Source of the DNA: Spinactinospora alkalitolerans
Lineage (GTDB): Bacteria; Actinomycetota; Actinomycetes; Streptosporangiales; Streptosporangiaceae
DNA: 64,000 nt
Assembly (NCBI RefSeq): GCF_013408795.1
Contig: NZ_JACCCC010000001.1
Location: forward strand, 3,038,001-3,102,000
Direction: 5' to 3'
Shown here: piece after piece, positions 17,956-26,926 of the stretch
How the letters are laid out: each line of letters begins with the position of its first letter
Numbering within the stretch: position 1 is the first letter of the stretch
The notes under the pieces: model-generated
What the model saw: only the letters and a program-made list of their open reading frames with translations
Databases searched by the model: none
Told to the model about the DNA's origin: nothing
Program-made: the position numbers and the translations under genes

Positions 17956-18831
17956 TCAGTGGGGCGCCGCCTGCTGCGGGCGACCCGCCTGCCACCGGCG
18001 CAGCACGTCCGCGGTGTGCCGGTCGGCGGGCAGGAAGGACTCGATGGCCAGTTCGGCGACGGTGACGTCCAGCGGCGTGCCGAACGTGGCCACGGTGCTG
18101 ATGAACGTCAGCTCCGCGCCCTCGTGCGCGACGCGCAGCGGCACCGCCAGGTCGCCCGGGCCGGGCGCCTCGGGGGCGGGGCCGGACCGGGCGCCGGGGT
18201 AGGCGGCCAGTTCGTCGTGGAGCGCGCCGAGATCGGCGTCCCCGGTCAGCGCCACCTGGCGGCGCAGCCGCGCCAGCAGGTGGCCCCGCCACTCCCCCAG
18301 GTTCAGGATGCGCGGCGCCATCCCGTCGGGGTGCAGGCTCACCCGCAGCACGTTGACCGGCGGCGCCATCAGCTCCGCCGCCACCTCCCCGGTGAACAGC
18401 GCGACGGCGGCGTTGGCGTCGACCATGTTCCAGGCCCGGTCCACCACCACGGCCGGGTAGGGCTCGTGCCCGCGCAGGATCTGGCTCACCGCCCCGCGCA
18501 CCGCCGCCATCTTCGGCGACTCCAGCGCCGTCTCGGCGTAGACCGGCGCATACCCCGCCGCCAGCAGCAGGTGGTTGCGTTCCCGCAGGGGCAGGTCCAG
18601 CTCCTCGGCCAGGTGCAGCACCATGTCGCGGCTTGGCCTGGACCGGCCGGTCTCCACGAAGCTGAGGTGCCGGGTGGAGACGTCGGCCTGGATCGACAAC
18701 TGCAGCTGGCTGAGCCTGCGGCGCTCCCGCCACTGCCGGATCAGCTCGCCCACCGGACGCCGGTGCGCCTGCCGCCGTTGCCGTGTCTCCCGTGTCTCCC
18801 GTGTCTCCCGTGTCGCCGTCACGGTGACCAC
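17956..18831 (-). CDS. XRE-family regulator with MmyB-like ligand-binding domain
   Basis: 291 residues. HTH at about 28-85: ELIRQWRERRRLSQLQLSIQ, ADVSTRHLSFVETGRSRPSR. The C-terminal MmyB-like PAS domain holds HEPYPAVVVDRAWNMVDAN, and VNVLRVSLHPDGMAPRI. MmyB-type proteins bind small lipids or flavin-like ligands. The N-terminus carries the repeat TRETRETRETR encoded by a 9-bp tandem repeat, probably outside the folded domain; a later start is possible. Confidence 0.88.
   Translation of the reverse strand: MVTVTATRETRETRETRQRRQAHRRPVGELIRQWRERRRLSQLQLSIQADVSTRHLSFVETGRSRPSRDMVLHLAEELDLPLRERNHLLLAAGYAPVYAETALESPKMAAVRGAVSQILRGHEPYPAVVVDRAWNMVDANAAVALFTGEVAAELMAPPVNVLRVSLHPDGMAPRILNLGEWRGHLLARLRRQVALTGDADLGALHDELAAYPGARSGPAPEAPGPGDLAVPLRVAHEGAELTFISTVATFGTPLDVTVAELAIESFLPADRHTADVLRRWQAGRPQQAAPH
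18782..18817. repeat. 9-bp tandem repeat in the 5' end of the XRE gene
   Basis: The unit CGTGTCTCC occurs three times in a row followed by a fourth imperfect copy (CGTGTCGCC). It is in frame, adding Thr-Arg-Glu units to the N-terminus of the XRE regulator, and could vary in copy number between strains. Confidence 0.7.
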
Positions 18832-18929
18832 GCTACGCAGGACGCCCCGGCCCGGCCATGACTTCTGAGGTAATCGAGGCGGTGACTCGGGCGCCCGGGC
18901 GTCCCCCCTTTTTCCGCGCCGGGGCGGGG

Positions 18930-19709
18930 TCAGGCGGTGCGGGCGTCGTGCACCGCCAGGCCGGTGCGGCCCGGCGCGAGCTCGGACCGCAGCACGTGGT
19001 CGTCGTCGTAGTCGCCGCGGTTCTGGTAACGGAACGGGATGGGGTCACTGGTGGGCAGCGCCAGGAGCCGCTCGCGCAGCCGGGCCGCCGAGTCCTTGTA
19101 GTCGGCGTCGCCGAGGCGGTCGGCGCCGTAGACGGCCAGCGGCTCGACCACGGACATGCCGCTGTACCACAGCGTGCCGTGCTGCAGGGGGAACAGCAGT
19201 GCGTTGAGTTCGCCGTTGATCCCGCGGGGCCCCATGGCCGCCTCGCGGGCGCCGATGGTCACCACGACCATCGCGCGCTTGCCCGCCAGGACGCCCTCGC
19301 CGTAGCGCAGGGTCCGCCCGCCGGCGCCGGGGTCGGTGACGCCGTAGGCGAAGCCCTTGACGAAGACGCGGTCGAACCAGCCCTTGAGGATGGCGGGCAT
19401 GCCGGCCCACCACATCGGGAACTGCAGGACGACCGTGTCGGCCCAGGCGAGCTTGCCGTGCTCGGCGGCGATGTCGTCGCTGAGCCCGCCCGAGGTGTAG
19501 GCGTGCTTGGAGGCGCGGGTGACGACCAGGCGCTCGCCGCGGTCGTGGCCGAAGTCGCCGGCGTCGACCACGGGGTCCCAGCCCATGGCGTAGAGGTCGG
19601 ACAGCCGGACCTCGTGCCCGTGCTCGGCCAGCGCGCGCATCCCCTCGTCCCTGAGCGCGGCGTTCAGCGAGCGCTGCTCGGGGTGGGCGTAGATCCACAG
19701 CACCTTCAC
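18930..19709 (-). CDS. NAD(P)H:quinone oxidoreductase (flavodoxin-like fold)
   Basis: 259 residues from GTG 19709, preceded by GAGAGGG. Starts KVLWIYAHPEQRSLNAALRD, the flavin-binding start of the NQO/KefF family, and has QFPMWWAGMPAILKGWFDRV, the second FMN/FAD motif. Two-electron quinone reduction is expected. It is divergent from a GlxA-type regulator that may control it. Confidence 0.9.
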   Translation of the reverse strand: MKVLWIYAHPEQRSLNAALRDEGMRALAEHGHEVRLSDLYAMGWDPVVDAGDFGHDRGERLVVTRASKHAYTSGGLSDDIAAEHGKLAWADTVVLQFPMWWAGMPAILKGWFDRVFVKGFAYGVTDPGAGGRTLRYGEGVLAGKRAMVVVTIGAREAAMGPRGINGELNALLFPLQHGTLWYSGMSVVEPLAVYGADRLGDADYKDSAARLRERLLALPTSDPIPFRYQNRGDYDDDHVLRSELAPGRTGLAVHDARTA

Positions 19710-19877
19710 GTTTCGGCCCTCTCTCACTTCGGTGGTGAACGTCGTGTGCGCGGGCGGGGGCGCTTGCGCGGCCGGTTCCGGCCGAGCGGGGGCCGCCCCG
19801 CGCCGCATGCACCATCATCGGCAGTCGGCCCGGCCGAAACGAGTGGCCCGATGGTCATCATGTGCAAGAATCGAGCC

Positions 19878-20915
19878 ATGTCCGTTTTCAGTCACCCCGG
19901 TCGGCACCGGGTCGCCGTCCTCGTCCGCAACGGTCTGCTGCCGATGGAGCTGGGCATCGTGCACCGGCTGTTCGGCCAGGCGGCCACGGCCGGGGGCGAA
20001 CCGCTGTACGAGGTCGTGACCTGCGCCCTCACCCCCGGCGAGATCCACACCGAGGCCGATTTCAGCATCAACGTCGCCCACGGCCCCGAGATCCTGGGCG
20101 AGGCCGACACCGTGGTCGTCCCGGCCGCCCACGGCCCCGACACCCCCGACGAGGCCGTCCCCGACGCCCGCGTCGACCACGAGCCCCGCACCGGCCCCCT
20201 GGAGGCTCCGCTGGCCGAGGCCCTGGCCCGCATCCGGCCCGGCACCCGGATCGCCTCGATCTGCACGGGCTCCTTCGTGCTGGCGGCGGCCGGGCTGCTC
20301 GACGGCCGCAGGGCGACCACGCACTGGAGGTCGGCCGCGCGCTTCTGCGAGCTGTACCCGGCCGTCGACCTCGACCCCGACGTCCTCTACACCGACGACG
20401 GCGACATCCTCACCTCGGCGGGGGTCGCCTCGGGCATCGACCTGTGCCTGCACATGATCCGCAGCGACCACGGAGCGGCGGTCGCCAACGAGGTCGCCCG
20501 CGGCACGGTGGTCTCCCCGCACCGCGACGGCGGCCAGGCCCAGTTCATCCGGCGGCCCGTCCCCGAGCCCCGGGTCTCCTCCACCGGCGCGGCCCGGGAA
20601 TGGGCGCTGGAGCGCCTGGACCGGCCGCTCACCCTGCGCGAACTGGCCGCGCGGGAGGCGATGAGCGTGCGGACCTTCACCCGCCGCTTCCGCGAGGAGG
20701 TCGGGGTCTCCCCGCTGCAGTGGCTGACCCGCCAGCGCATCGAGCGCGCCCGGCAGCTGCTGGAGGAGACCGACCTGCCCGTCGACCGGATCGCGGCGCA
20801 GGCGGGCTTCGGCACGGCCGCCTCGCTGCGCCAGCACCTGCAGACGGCGCTGGGCGTCTCCCCCAGCGCCTACCGCACCACCTTCCGCGGCCCGGCCTGC
20901 CCCGTCGCGGTGTGA
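19878..20915 (+). CDS. GlxA-type AraC family transcriptional regulator
   Basis: 345 residues. N-terminal DJ-1/PfpI-like domain with ASICTGSFVLAAAGLLDGRR, the nucleophile-elbow region, and a C-terminal AraC HTH pair: LTLRELAAREAMSVRTFTRR and DRIAAQAGFGTAASLRQHL. GlxA-like regulators sense small metabolites and usually activate a neighbouring gene. ATG 19878 fits the family start. Confidence 0.92.
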   Translation: MSVFSHPGRHRVAVLVRNGLLPMELGIVHRLFGQAATAGGEPLYEVVTCALTPGEIHTEADFSINVAHGPEILGEADTVVVPAAHGPDTPDEAVPDARVDHEPRTGPLEAPLAEALARIRPGTRIASICTGSFVLAAAGLLDGRRATTHWRSAARFCELYPAVDLDPDVLYTDDGDILTSAGVASGIDLCLHMIRSDHGAAVANEVARGTVVSPHRDGGQAQFIRRPVPEPRVSSTGAAREWALERLDRPLTLRELAAREAMSVRTFTRRFREEVGVSPLQWLTRQRIERARQLLEETDLPVDRIAAQAGFGTAASLRQHLQTALGVSPSAYRTTFRGPACPVAV

Positions 20916-20992
20916 GCGCTCGCCGCGCGGCATCCGGGTGGCGGCCGTGGCCCCCGGCGCGATCACCTCGGCGGCCACGTTCGGCGTCAGCC

Positions 20993-20997
20993 AGGCC
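20993..20997. repeat. 5-bp target site duplication AGGCC, left
   Basis: AGGCC directly precedes the left terminal inverted repeat. The same pentamer follows the right end at 33518-33522. A 5-bp duplication is the standard mark of Tn3-family transposition. Confidence 0.93.
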
Positions 20998-21058
20998 GGG
21001 GTCTGGGGAAGAACCGGGAGAAATTGAACGCTAAGCCCTTGATCGCAGGTCAGCGTGC
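20998..21058 (+). repeat. Left terminal inverted repeat (38 bp, identity to 61 bp)
   Basis: Positions 20998-21035 are the 38-bp Tn3-type repeat; identity with the reverse complement of the right end continues without mismatch for 23 more bases to 21058. The extension ends just before the transposase start at 21077. Confidence 0.95.
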
Positions 21059-21076
21059 GGTGTGGGAGGCGGGGTC

Positions 21077-23061
21077 GTGTCGCTGGAGTTTTTGAGCGCT
21101 GCGCGGGTAGAGGCCTTCGGCCGGTTCACGGGTGCGCCATCGCAGTCGGAGTTGGACCGGTTTTGCCTGCTCAGCGATACCGACGTGGCCAGGGTGCGGC
21201 AGCGGCGGCGTCCGCAGAACCGGCTGGGGTTTGCCGTGCAACCGAACCGGCTGTGGCACTTGGCCCGCTACGGGCTCGGGTCGAAGGCGTCCACGATTCG
21301 CGGGCTGAGCCCGGCGCGGAAGACGGCCACGTTGGTGGCCATGGTGCGGGCGTGACCCAGCAGGCCACCGACGATGTCCTGGATGTGTTCGACGTCCTGG
21401 TGCGGGAGAACCTGATCCGCCGTGCCGAACGCGAGTCGGCCAAGACCAGGTTGCAGTCGTTGCCGAGGCTGTCACGGGCCTCGATCACCGTGGCTACGGG
21501 GCTGAAGACGGTGCTGGGGCAGTTGCGCGAGTCGGGCCAGAGCCTGAACGCCGACGCGGTGTGGGCCGCACTGGAGGCCGCGGTGGGCCAGACCCAGCTG
21601 ACCGACGCCTTGAACGCGGTCGAGGAGCTGACCGTCGACCAGGGCGATCCGGATGCCGCCGCCCGGGCCGAGCTGCTGGATCGGTTTCCCACCATCCGCA
21701 AAGCCGTCGCCTCGCTGGTTGAGGTCCCGTCCGGCGCGGCCGAGGGTGGTAGCGAGGTGTTGGCCGAGTTCGGTCGCTTGCCGCAGCTGTTTCCCGCACG
21801 GTGCCGCAAGCTGTCGACCGCGCAGATCTCCTCCGAGCTGGTGGGCTCGTCCTGGCGCCGCCTGATGCTGGGCAATCCGGATCCGGCCGCCGACCAGGTC
21901 GACCAACGCGCCTACATCTCCGCGGTCACCGAAACCTTCCACAGCCGACTCCGCCGCGGGGACGTGTTCGCCTGCGGTGGACTGCGCTGGGCTGACCCGC
22001 GCGCAAAGCTGCTGGACGCCCAGCAATGGCAGACCGCCAAGCACGACGTGCTCACCAGCCTGGAACTGCCCGAGGACCCGCAGCCGCACCTGACCGAGCT
22101 GACCGGCAAGCTCGACACCGCCTACCGGGTCGTGGCCGACCGCGCCGAGGACGGCGAGGAACAGCCAGCGACGGTCGGTGCGGACGGTCGGCTGCATCTG
22201 GACAAACCGGACCCCCGGGAGGTCTCCGACGAGCAGACGGAACTGAGTCGGGTATGTGCGGCGATGCTGCCGCAGATCGACCTGCCGGACCTGATCATGG
22301 AGGTGCACGGTTGGACCGGGTGCCTGGACGAGTACACGCATCTGTCCGAAGCCGACGCTCGCATGAGCGAGCTGCCGACCTCGGTGGCGGCCTGCCTGGT
22401 CGCCGAGGCCTGCAACGTGGGCTTCACCCCGGTCATTCAGCCCGGACACTCCGCACTGAGCCGATCCCGGCTCTCGCACGTGCAGCAGAACTACCTGCGG
22501 CCCGACACCCATCGGGCGGCCAACGCCCGTCTACCGGAGAACCAAGCCGACATAGACCTGGTCAGCCAGTGGGGCACCGGGGCGGTGGCCTCGCTGATGC
22601 GCATCACCCAGGGCGGCGGGAGTCCGACGACCCTGGGCAAGGCCCTGGCCGAGTACGGACGCATCGCCAAAACCCTGCACATGCTGGCCTTCGTCGACGC
22701 CGACGAGACCTACCGGCGCCGCATCCACACCCAACTCAACACCCAGGAATCCCGCCATGCGCTGGCCCGGCAGATCTTTCACGGCAAACGCGGCCAGCTG
22801 TATCAGCCCTACCGCCAAGGCCAGGAAGACCAACTCGGCGCGCTCGGACTGGTGCTGAACATGGTCGCGCTCTGGAACACCGTCTACCTCGACGCCATCA
22901 TCAATCACCTCCGCAGCCAGGGCTATCCCGTCCGCGATGAGGACCTCGCCCGCCTGTCCCCGCTCGGATGGCGACACATCAACCTCCAGGGGCGTTACGC
23001 CTTCATCAGCAGCCCACCAAGCGAGCTGCGACCTCTACGCGACCCCGACGACGAGCTCTGA
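21077..23061 (+). pseudogene. tnpA: Tn3-family transposase TnpA, decayed
   Basis: About 2.0 kb remain of a normal 3-kb gene. The N-terminus (GTG 21077, SLEFLSAARVEAFGRFTGAP) is typical DUF4158/TnpA. Near 21237 NRLGFAVQ jumps straight to PNRLWHLARYGLGSK, omitting roughly 250 residues. At about 21352 a missing base produces MVRA-stop, with TQQATDDVLDVFDVL in the next frame. Near 22592 QWGTGAVAS jumps to LMRITQGGGSPTTLG, removing the core with the first two catalytic Asp residues. The C-terminus (NTQESRHALARQIFHGKRG onward) is normal and keeps the third acidic residue. It cannot be catalytically active. Confidence 0.92.
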
Positions 23062-23177
23062 ACTCTGTACAGAGGGGATCCCCTTACGAACTCAGTCGCT
23101 GGCTCGGAGGCGGGACCGCCGAGGAAGTCTGGGCTGACAGTCCATCCCACGAACGAGACCGCGATGTTCGGGCCAGT

Positions 23178-24176
23178 TCAGCTTCCGCCGAGAGGGATCC
23201 GGTGCAGGTCCTGGCCGATGACGAGGTTGCCGGAGAAGTACGCGCCCGCGGTGTGCCAGCGCGGGGTTTCCAGTTCGCCGGGTACGAAGTGGTTGAGCGC
23301 GAGCGTGCGTGCGCCGGCTTTCTCGGCCACCCGGCCGGTGTCGGGGATGGAGGTGTGGGCGGTGAGGTGGTGGTCGATCATGGAGCGTTGCTGCTCGGTG
23401 CGTCCGTTCTCGTAGCGCTGGTGAACCCACTGCTCGTCGATCACCTCGTGCACCAGGACGTCGGTGTCGGAGGCGAGTCCGAGCAGGTTGTTGCAGACGC
23501 CGGTGTCGCCGGAGAAGGTGACCGACCCGTTGTCGGTGTCGAAGCGGAAAGCGTAGGCGGGCGCGATCGGGGAGTGTTGCACGAGTGTGGCTGTGACGCG
23601 CACCCGGTCGTCCTCGTAGATGTCGAAGGGCCGCATGGGTGGGCACGGGTTGGTATCGGGGTGGAATCCGACGTCGCCCGGCAGTTCGATGTCGCGCACG
23701 GACAACAGCTCGTCGGGATGGCGGCGCAGGTTGTCGCGCAGGCGGTCGTTGATGTCGGTGGCGTAGGCGCGCATGAGGTGACGGGCCATGCCGGACAGCC
23801 CCGGTGTGGGCTCTTGCGGGGAGAACGTCGGCGGCGTTTTCACCGCGTGCGGTGAGGCGGGTGGAACGGTGCCGCGGTCACCGGGGCCGAGCGCGGTGAC
23901 GGGCCGGTCGACGCCTTCGAGGTTCTCGTACCAGCCGTAGAGCAGCAGGCTGAGGAAATCCACCGTGTGATCGGAGTGCATGTGGGTCACGAAGATCCCG
24001 CGCAACCGATCCATGCCGAACCCGGCCCGGATCATCTGGCGGCCGACGCCGTAGCCGCAGTCGACGAGGTAGACCGCATCGCCCACGACCACGGCCGAGG
24101 CGATACCGGTGCGGTCGCGCCGCCAGCGCGGCCCTCCCGAGGTGCCGAGCAGGACCACTTCGGCCGATCCGGACAT
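23178..24176 (-). CDS. Metallo-beta-lactamase-fold hydrolase (cytosolic paralogue)
   Basis: 332 residues. Zinc motif THMHSDHT at about 78-85; later FSGDTGVC (metal-bridging Asp) and LNHFVPGE (last His) complete the site. It resembles AtsA-type arylsulfatase/lactonase-like members of the superfamily rather than antibiotic beta-lactamases. Three ATG codons in a row start the gene; ATG 24176 has the best spacing from GAGGGAAAGGG. It is a paralogue of the Tat-exported hydrolase at 26927-28057. Likely role: cleaving an ester or lactone that feeds the neighbouring pathway; this is inference. Confidence 0.85.
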   Translation of the reverse strand: MSGSAEVVLLGTSGGPRWRRDRTGIASAVVVGDAVYLVDCGYGVGRQMIRAGFGMDRLRGIFVTHMHSDHTVDFLSLLLYGWYENLEGVDRPVTALGPGDRGTVPPASPHAVKTPPTFSPQEPTPGLSGMARHLMRAYATDINDRLRDNLRRHPDELLSVRDIELPGDVGFHPDTNPCPPMRPFDIYEDDRVRVTATLVQHSPIAPAYAFRFDTDNGSVTFSGDTGVCNNLLGLASDTDVLVHEVIDEQWVHQRYENGRTEQQRSMIDHHLTAHTSIPDTGRVAEKAGARTLALNHFVPGELETPRWHTAGAYFSGNLVIGQDLHRIPLGGS

Positions 24177-24307
24177 CATCATCCCTTTCCCTCGATCCCA
24201 GTTACGGAAATGCAACCCACATCAGGCAAGCAAGCGGCGTAGCCGCTGTTCACCCCGTAGGCAACCGGCGCCGCCGCGCGCCGAGCCAACCTGAATTCAC
24301 AGATCTC

Positions 24308-24406
24308 TCACTCGAACATGCGGTAGATGGCTTCCACCGCGCAGGCGGGGCGTTCGCTGCCTTCGAGTTCGATGGCGGCGTCGACGGACACAGTGCCTCC
24401 ATGCAT
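24308..24406 (-). pseudogene. Probable MaoC-type hydratase, C-terminal remnant
   Basis: In frame to TGA 24308-24310 the strand reads VSVDAAIELEGSERPACAVE then AIYRMFE. The ending resembles MaoC-like enoyl-CoA hydratases (hydrophobic-x-EGxxxPAxVxE). Only about 30 residues remain. It lies directly after the SDR and amidohydrolase genes, the place where the cou/phd-type clusters carry a hydratase. The remaining sequence between 24407 and the amidohydrolase stop shows no homology, so most of the gene has been deleted. Confidence 0.5.
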
Positions 24407-24436
24407 CGGTGGTGTGAAAAAGACCGGAAGGTTTCG

Positions 24437-25324
24437 TTACCGCAGGCCCAGGACCTTCAGCGCGTTGTCCTTGAAGATCAGTGGGCGGACTTCGTCCTTG
24501 ATCTCGAGTTTGTCGGAGTCGCGCATCCAGCGGTCGGGGTGGAACACGGGAAAGTCCGAGCCGAACAGGACTTTGTGCCGCAGAAACGAGTTGGCGGCCT
24601 GCACCAGTTGCGGCGGGAAGTACTTCGGTGACCAGCCGGAGAGGTCGATGTAGACGTTGGGCTTGTGCGAGGCGATGGAGATGGCGGCGTCCTGCCAGGG
24701 CACCGAGGGGTGCGCCATGATGATGGTCAGCTCGGGGAAGTCGGCGGCGATGTCGTCGAGCAGCATCGGGTCGGAGTAGCGCAGCTTGATGCCGTGCCCG
24801 CCGGGCAGCCCGGCACCGATCCCGGTCTGCCCGGTGTGGAACAGGGCGGGCACGCCGCATTCGGCCATGGCCTCGTAGAGCGGGTAGAAGTCGCGGTCGT
24901 TGGGTTCGAACCCCTGCAGGCTGGGGTGGAACTTGAATCCCTTGACCCCGTATTCGTCGACCAGCGTGCACATCCGTTTGACGGCGACTTTGCCCTGCCA
25001 GGGATCCACGGAGCCGAACGGGATGAGCACGTCGTTGTGCTGGGCGGCTTTCTCGGCGACCTCCTCGACGGAGTTGACCGGGTGACCGGTGGCGGAGCCG
25101 GCGTCGACGGTGAACACGATCGCGGCCATGTTGCGCTCGCGGTAGTGCTCGGCCATCGTGTCGATGCTCGGGGTGCGTTCCTGACTGGACTTGAAGTACT
25201 TCTCCGAGGCCGCGATCAGGTCGTCATCCAGCGACTTGTGTCCGCAGCCGTCGATTTCGACGTGGGTATGGACGTCGAGCGCGGTGATGGCCTCGACGTC
25301 GATGCCGTAGCGGTAGCGGCTCAT
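24437..25324 (-). CDS. Amidohydrolase, 4-hydroxyphenyl-beta-ketoacyl-CoA hydrolase type
   Basis: 295 residues, Amidohydro_2 TIM barrel. Metal and active-site motifs in order: DVHTHVEIDG (about 16-25), FKFHPSLQG (about 155), ALFHTGQTG (about 185), MAHPSVPW and FGSDFPV near the C-terminus. Proteins with this profile (PhdC/CouO) hydrolyse aryl beta-ketoacyl-CoA to release acetyl-CoA and an aromatic acid in hydroxycinnamate degradation. ATG 25324 overlaps the SDR stop (TGA 25321-25323), so they are translationally coupled. Assignment to this reaction rests on family and context. Confidence 0.85.
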   Translation of the reverse strand: MSRYRYGIDVEAITALDVHTHVEIDGCGHKSLDDDLIAASEKYFKSSQERTPSIDTMAEHYRERNMAAIVFTVDAGSATGHPVNSVEEVAEKAAQHNDVLIPFGSVDPWQGKVAVKRMCTLVDEYGVKGFKFHPSLQGFEPNDRDFYPLYEAMAECGVPALFHTGQTGIGAGLPGGHGIKLRYSDPMLLDDIAADFPELTIIMAHPSVPWQDAAISIASHKPNVYIDLSGWSPKYFPPQLVQAANSFLRHKVLFGSDFPVFHPDRWMRDSDKLEIKDEVRPLIFKDNALKVLGLR

Positions 25325-26232
25325 TGTGCGGTTGCCTTCTCGGGGAGCTTCTCGCCGACCGATTCGAGGTGCTCGGCGAAGGTGACCGGCCATTCCCCAG
25401 CGATCGCGTCGGGGTCCCAGCCGCCGTCGTGGTAGGCGGTGGCGGTCATGTCGGGGTGCGACCACAGCGCCAGGCGGTCCCCGCCGACCGCAACGGCCTG
25501 TCCGGTGATCTCAGCGGCCTCATCGCCGGCGAGGTAGGCCACGATGCCGGCCGCGTCCTGCGGGCTGCCGAAGCCGAGCTCACGGCGGGCGAAGGCGGGC
25601 AGTTCCTCGCCGTTGTGCATGGCCTCGACGTAGGGCTTGAGGAACGGCACGGTCTCGGTCATCGCGGTGGCCGCGACCGGAACGACCGCGTTGGCTGTGA
25701 TGCCCGCGCGCTGCAGTTCCATGGCCCAGGTGCGAACCATGCCCACGATGCCGGCCTTGGCGCCGGAGTAGTTGGTCTGGCCGAAGTTGCCGCGCTGGCC
25801 GGCCGGCGAGCCGATGCAGATGATGCGGCCGCCCGCGCCCTGTTCGCGCATCCTGATCACCGCGGCGCGCACGCAGGTGAAGGTGCCGCGCATGTGGACG
25901 TTGAGGACCTGGTCGAAGTCCTCGTCGCTCATCTTCCACATGACCTTGTCGCGCAGGACGCCCGCGTTGGTCACGAGGATGTCCAGCCGTCCGAAGGCCT
26001 CGACCGCGCCGTCGACCAGGGCCTGGGCGGTTTCGGTGCTGCCCACGGCGCCGACGACGGCGTGGGCCTTGCCGCCTTCGGCGGTGATCGAGGCGACGGC
26101 GGTCTCGGCGGTTTCGGCGTTGACGTCGTTGACCACCACCGAGGCGCCACAGCGAGCCAGCTGCTGCGCGTAGGCCAGGCCGAGTCCCCGGCCGCTGCCG
26201 GTGACGATCGCGACTTTGTTGCTGAGATCCAT
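25321..26232 (-). CDS. SDR-type beta-hydroxyacyl-CoA dehydrogenase
   Basis: 303 residues. NAD-binding TGSGRGLG (about 11-18), VTNAG, and catalytic Ser in ICIGSPAGQRG with YSGAK. The C-terminal extension of about 50 residues (LALWSHPDMTATAYHDGGWD) is typical of SDRs from steroid and aromatic side-chain oxidation clusters. In the pathway it would oxidise the beta-hydroxyacyl-CoA to the beta-ketoacyl-CoA used by the downstream amidohydrolase. It is divergent from marR over a 116-bp gap with a MarR-type box. Confidence 0.88.
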   Translation of the reverse strand: MDLSNKVAIVTGSGRGLGLAYAQQLARCGASVVVNDVNAETAETAVASITAEGGKAHAVVGAVGSTETAQALVDGAVEAFGRLDILVTNAGVLRDKVMWKMSDEDFDQVLNVHMRGTFTCVRAAVIRMREQGAGGRIICIGSPAGQRGNFGQTNYSGAKAGIVGMVRTWAMELQRAGITANAVVPVAATAMTETVPFLKPYVEAMHNGEELPAFARRELGFGSPQDAAGIVAYLAGDEAAEITGQAVAVGGDRLALWSHPDMTATAYHDGGWDPDAIAGEWPVTFAEHLESVGEKLPEKATAQ

Positions 26233-26286
26233 GGGAACTCCCCGCTGCTCGTGTCCGCTTACTGAGAACAGATAAAAACACATATA

Positions 26287-26301
26287 ATTGATAAAGTCAA
26301 T
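26287..26301. promoter_or_regulatory. Candidate MarR operator between SDR and marR
   Basis: ATTGATAAAGTCAAT is an inverted repeat (ATTGA-TAAAG-TCAAT) in the AT-rich divergent gap. The same sequence with two changes occurs at 32394-32408 in front of the acyl-CoA dehydrogenase gene, the head of the other catabolic operon, which supports a shared regulator. Confidence 0.65.
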
Positions 26302-26348
26302 CGTTGATAGATGGTAGAGTGTTCGCGGTACGAACGGGAGGACCTCCG

Positions 26349-26825
26349 ATGCATGCGAATCAGCCGCTGACCGAAGACCTCGGTTTCCTGTTGTCCCGTG
26401 CCAGTGGTGTGCTGGCCCGGTCCGCCAGTGAGGCGCTGGCCCCACTGGGCCTGCGGGTTCGTTCCTACTCGGTGCTGGACCTCGTGGGCGAGGACGGTGG
26501 CGGGGTGACGCAGCGGCGCCTGGCCGCCACCATGGGGCTGGACCCCAGCCAGATCGTGGCTCTGGTCGACGATCTGGAAAGCCGGGGGTTGGTCACCCGA
26601 ACCCCGGACCCGGCCGACCGCCGCAACAAGCTCATCGTCAACACCGAGCAGGGCCACCGGCTCCGCGGCGAGGCCCAGCAGCAGGTGGAACAGGCCCACA
26701 TCGGCTACTTCGCCCGCATCTCCCAGAGCGATCTCGACCGGCTGCGGCGCCTGCTGCAACAGATCGCCTTCCCCGACGGAACATCCACCGCGCAGACAGC
26801 CGAACCCTCGACAGCGGGGGAGTGA
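26349..26825 (+). CDS. MarR family regulator of the catabolic cluster (PhdR/CouR-like)
   Basis: 158 residues. Winged helix with GGVTQRRLAATMGLDPSQIV and LVDDLESRGLVTRTPDPADRRN is diagnostic MarR. Transcribed away from the SDR gene. In the phd and cou clusters a MarR repressor is released by the hydroxycinnamoyl-CoA ester; position and neighbours make it the likely equivalent. ATG 26349 has GGGAGGACC upstream. The final 20 residues are Thr/Ala-rich. Confidence 0.9.
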   Translation: MHANQPLTEDLGFLLSRASGVLARSASEALAPLGLRVRSYSVLDLVGEDGGGVTQRRLAATMGLDPSQIVALVDDLESRGLVTRTPDPADRRNKLIVNTEQGHRLRGEAQQQVEQAHIGYFARISQSDLDRLRRLLQQIAFPDGTSTAQTAEPSTAGE

Positions 26826-26926
26826 CGGACACACCGTTGCGGCGTCAGGTGCCCTGGCTCCGTGGCCGGGCCGTGATGGTTGGAGGGCTGCCTTCACCGG
26901 TGTGGTGAGGCTCATCGGCAGCGGGC

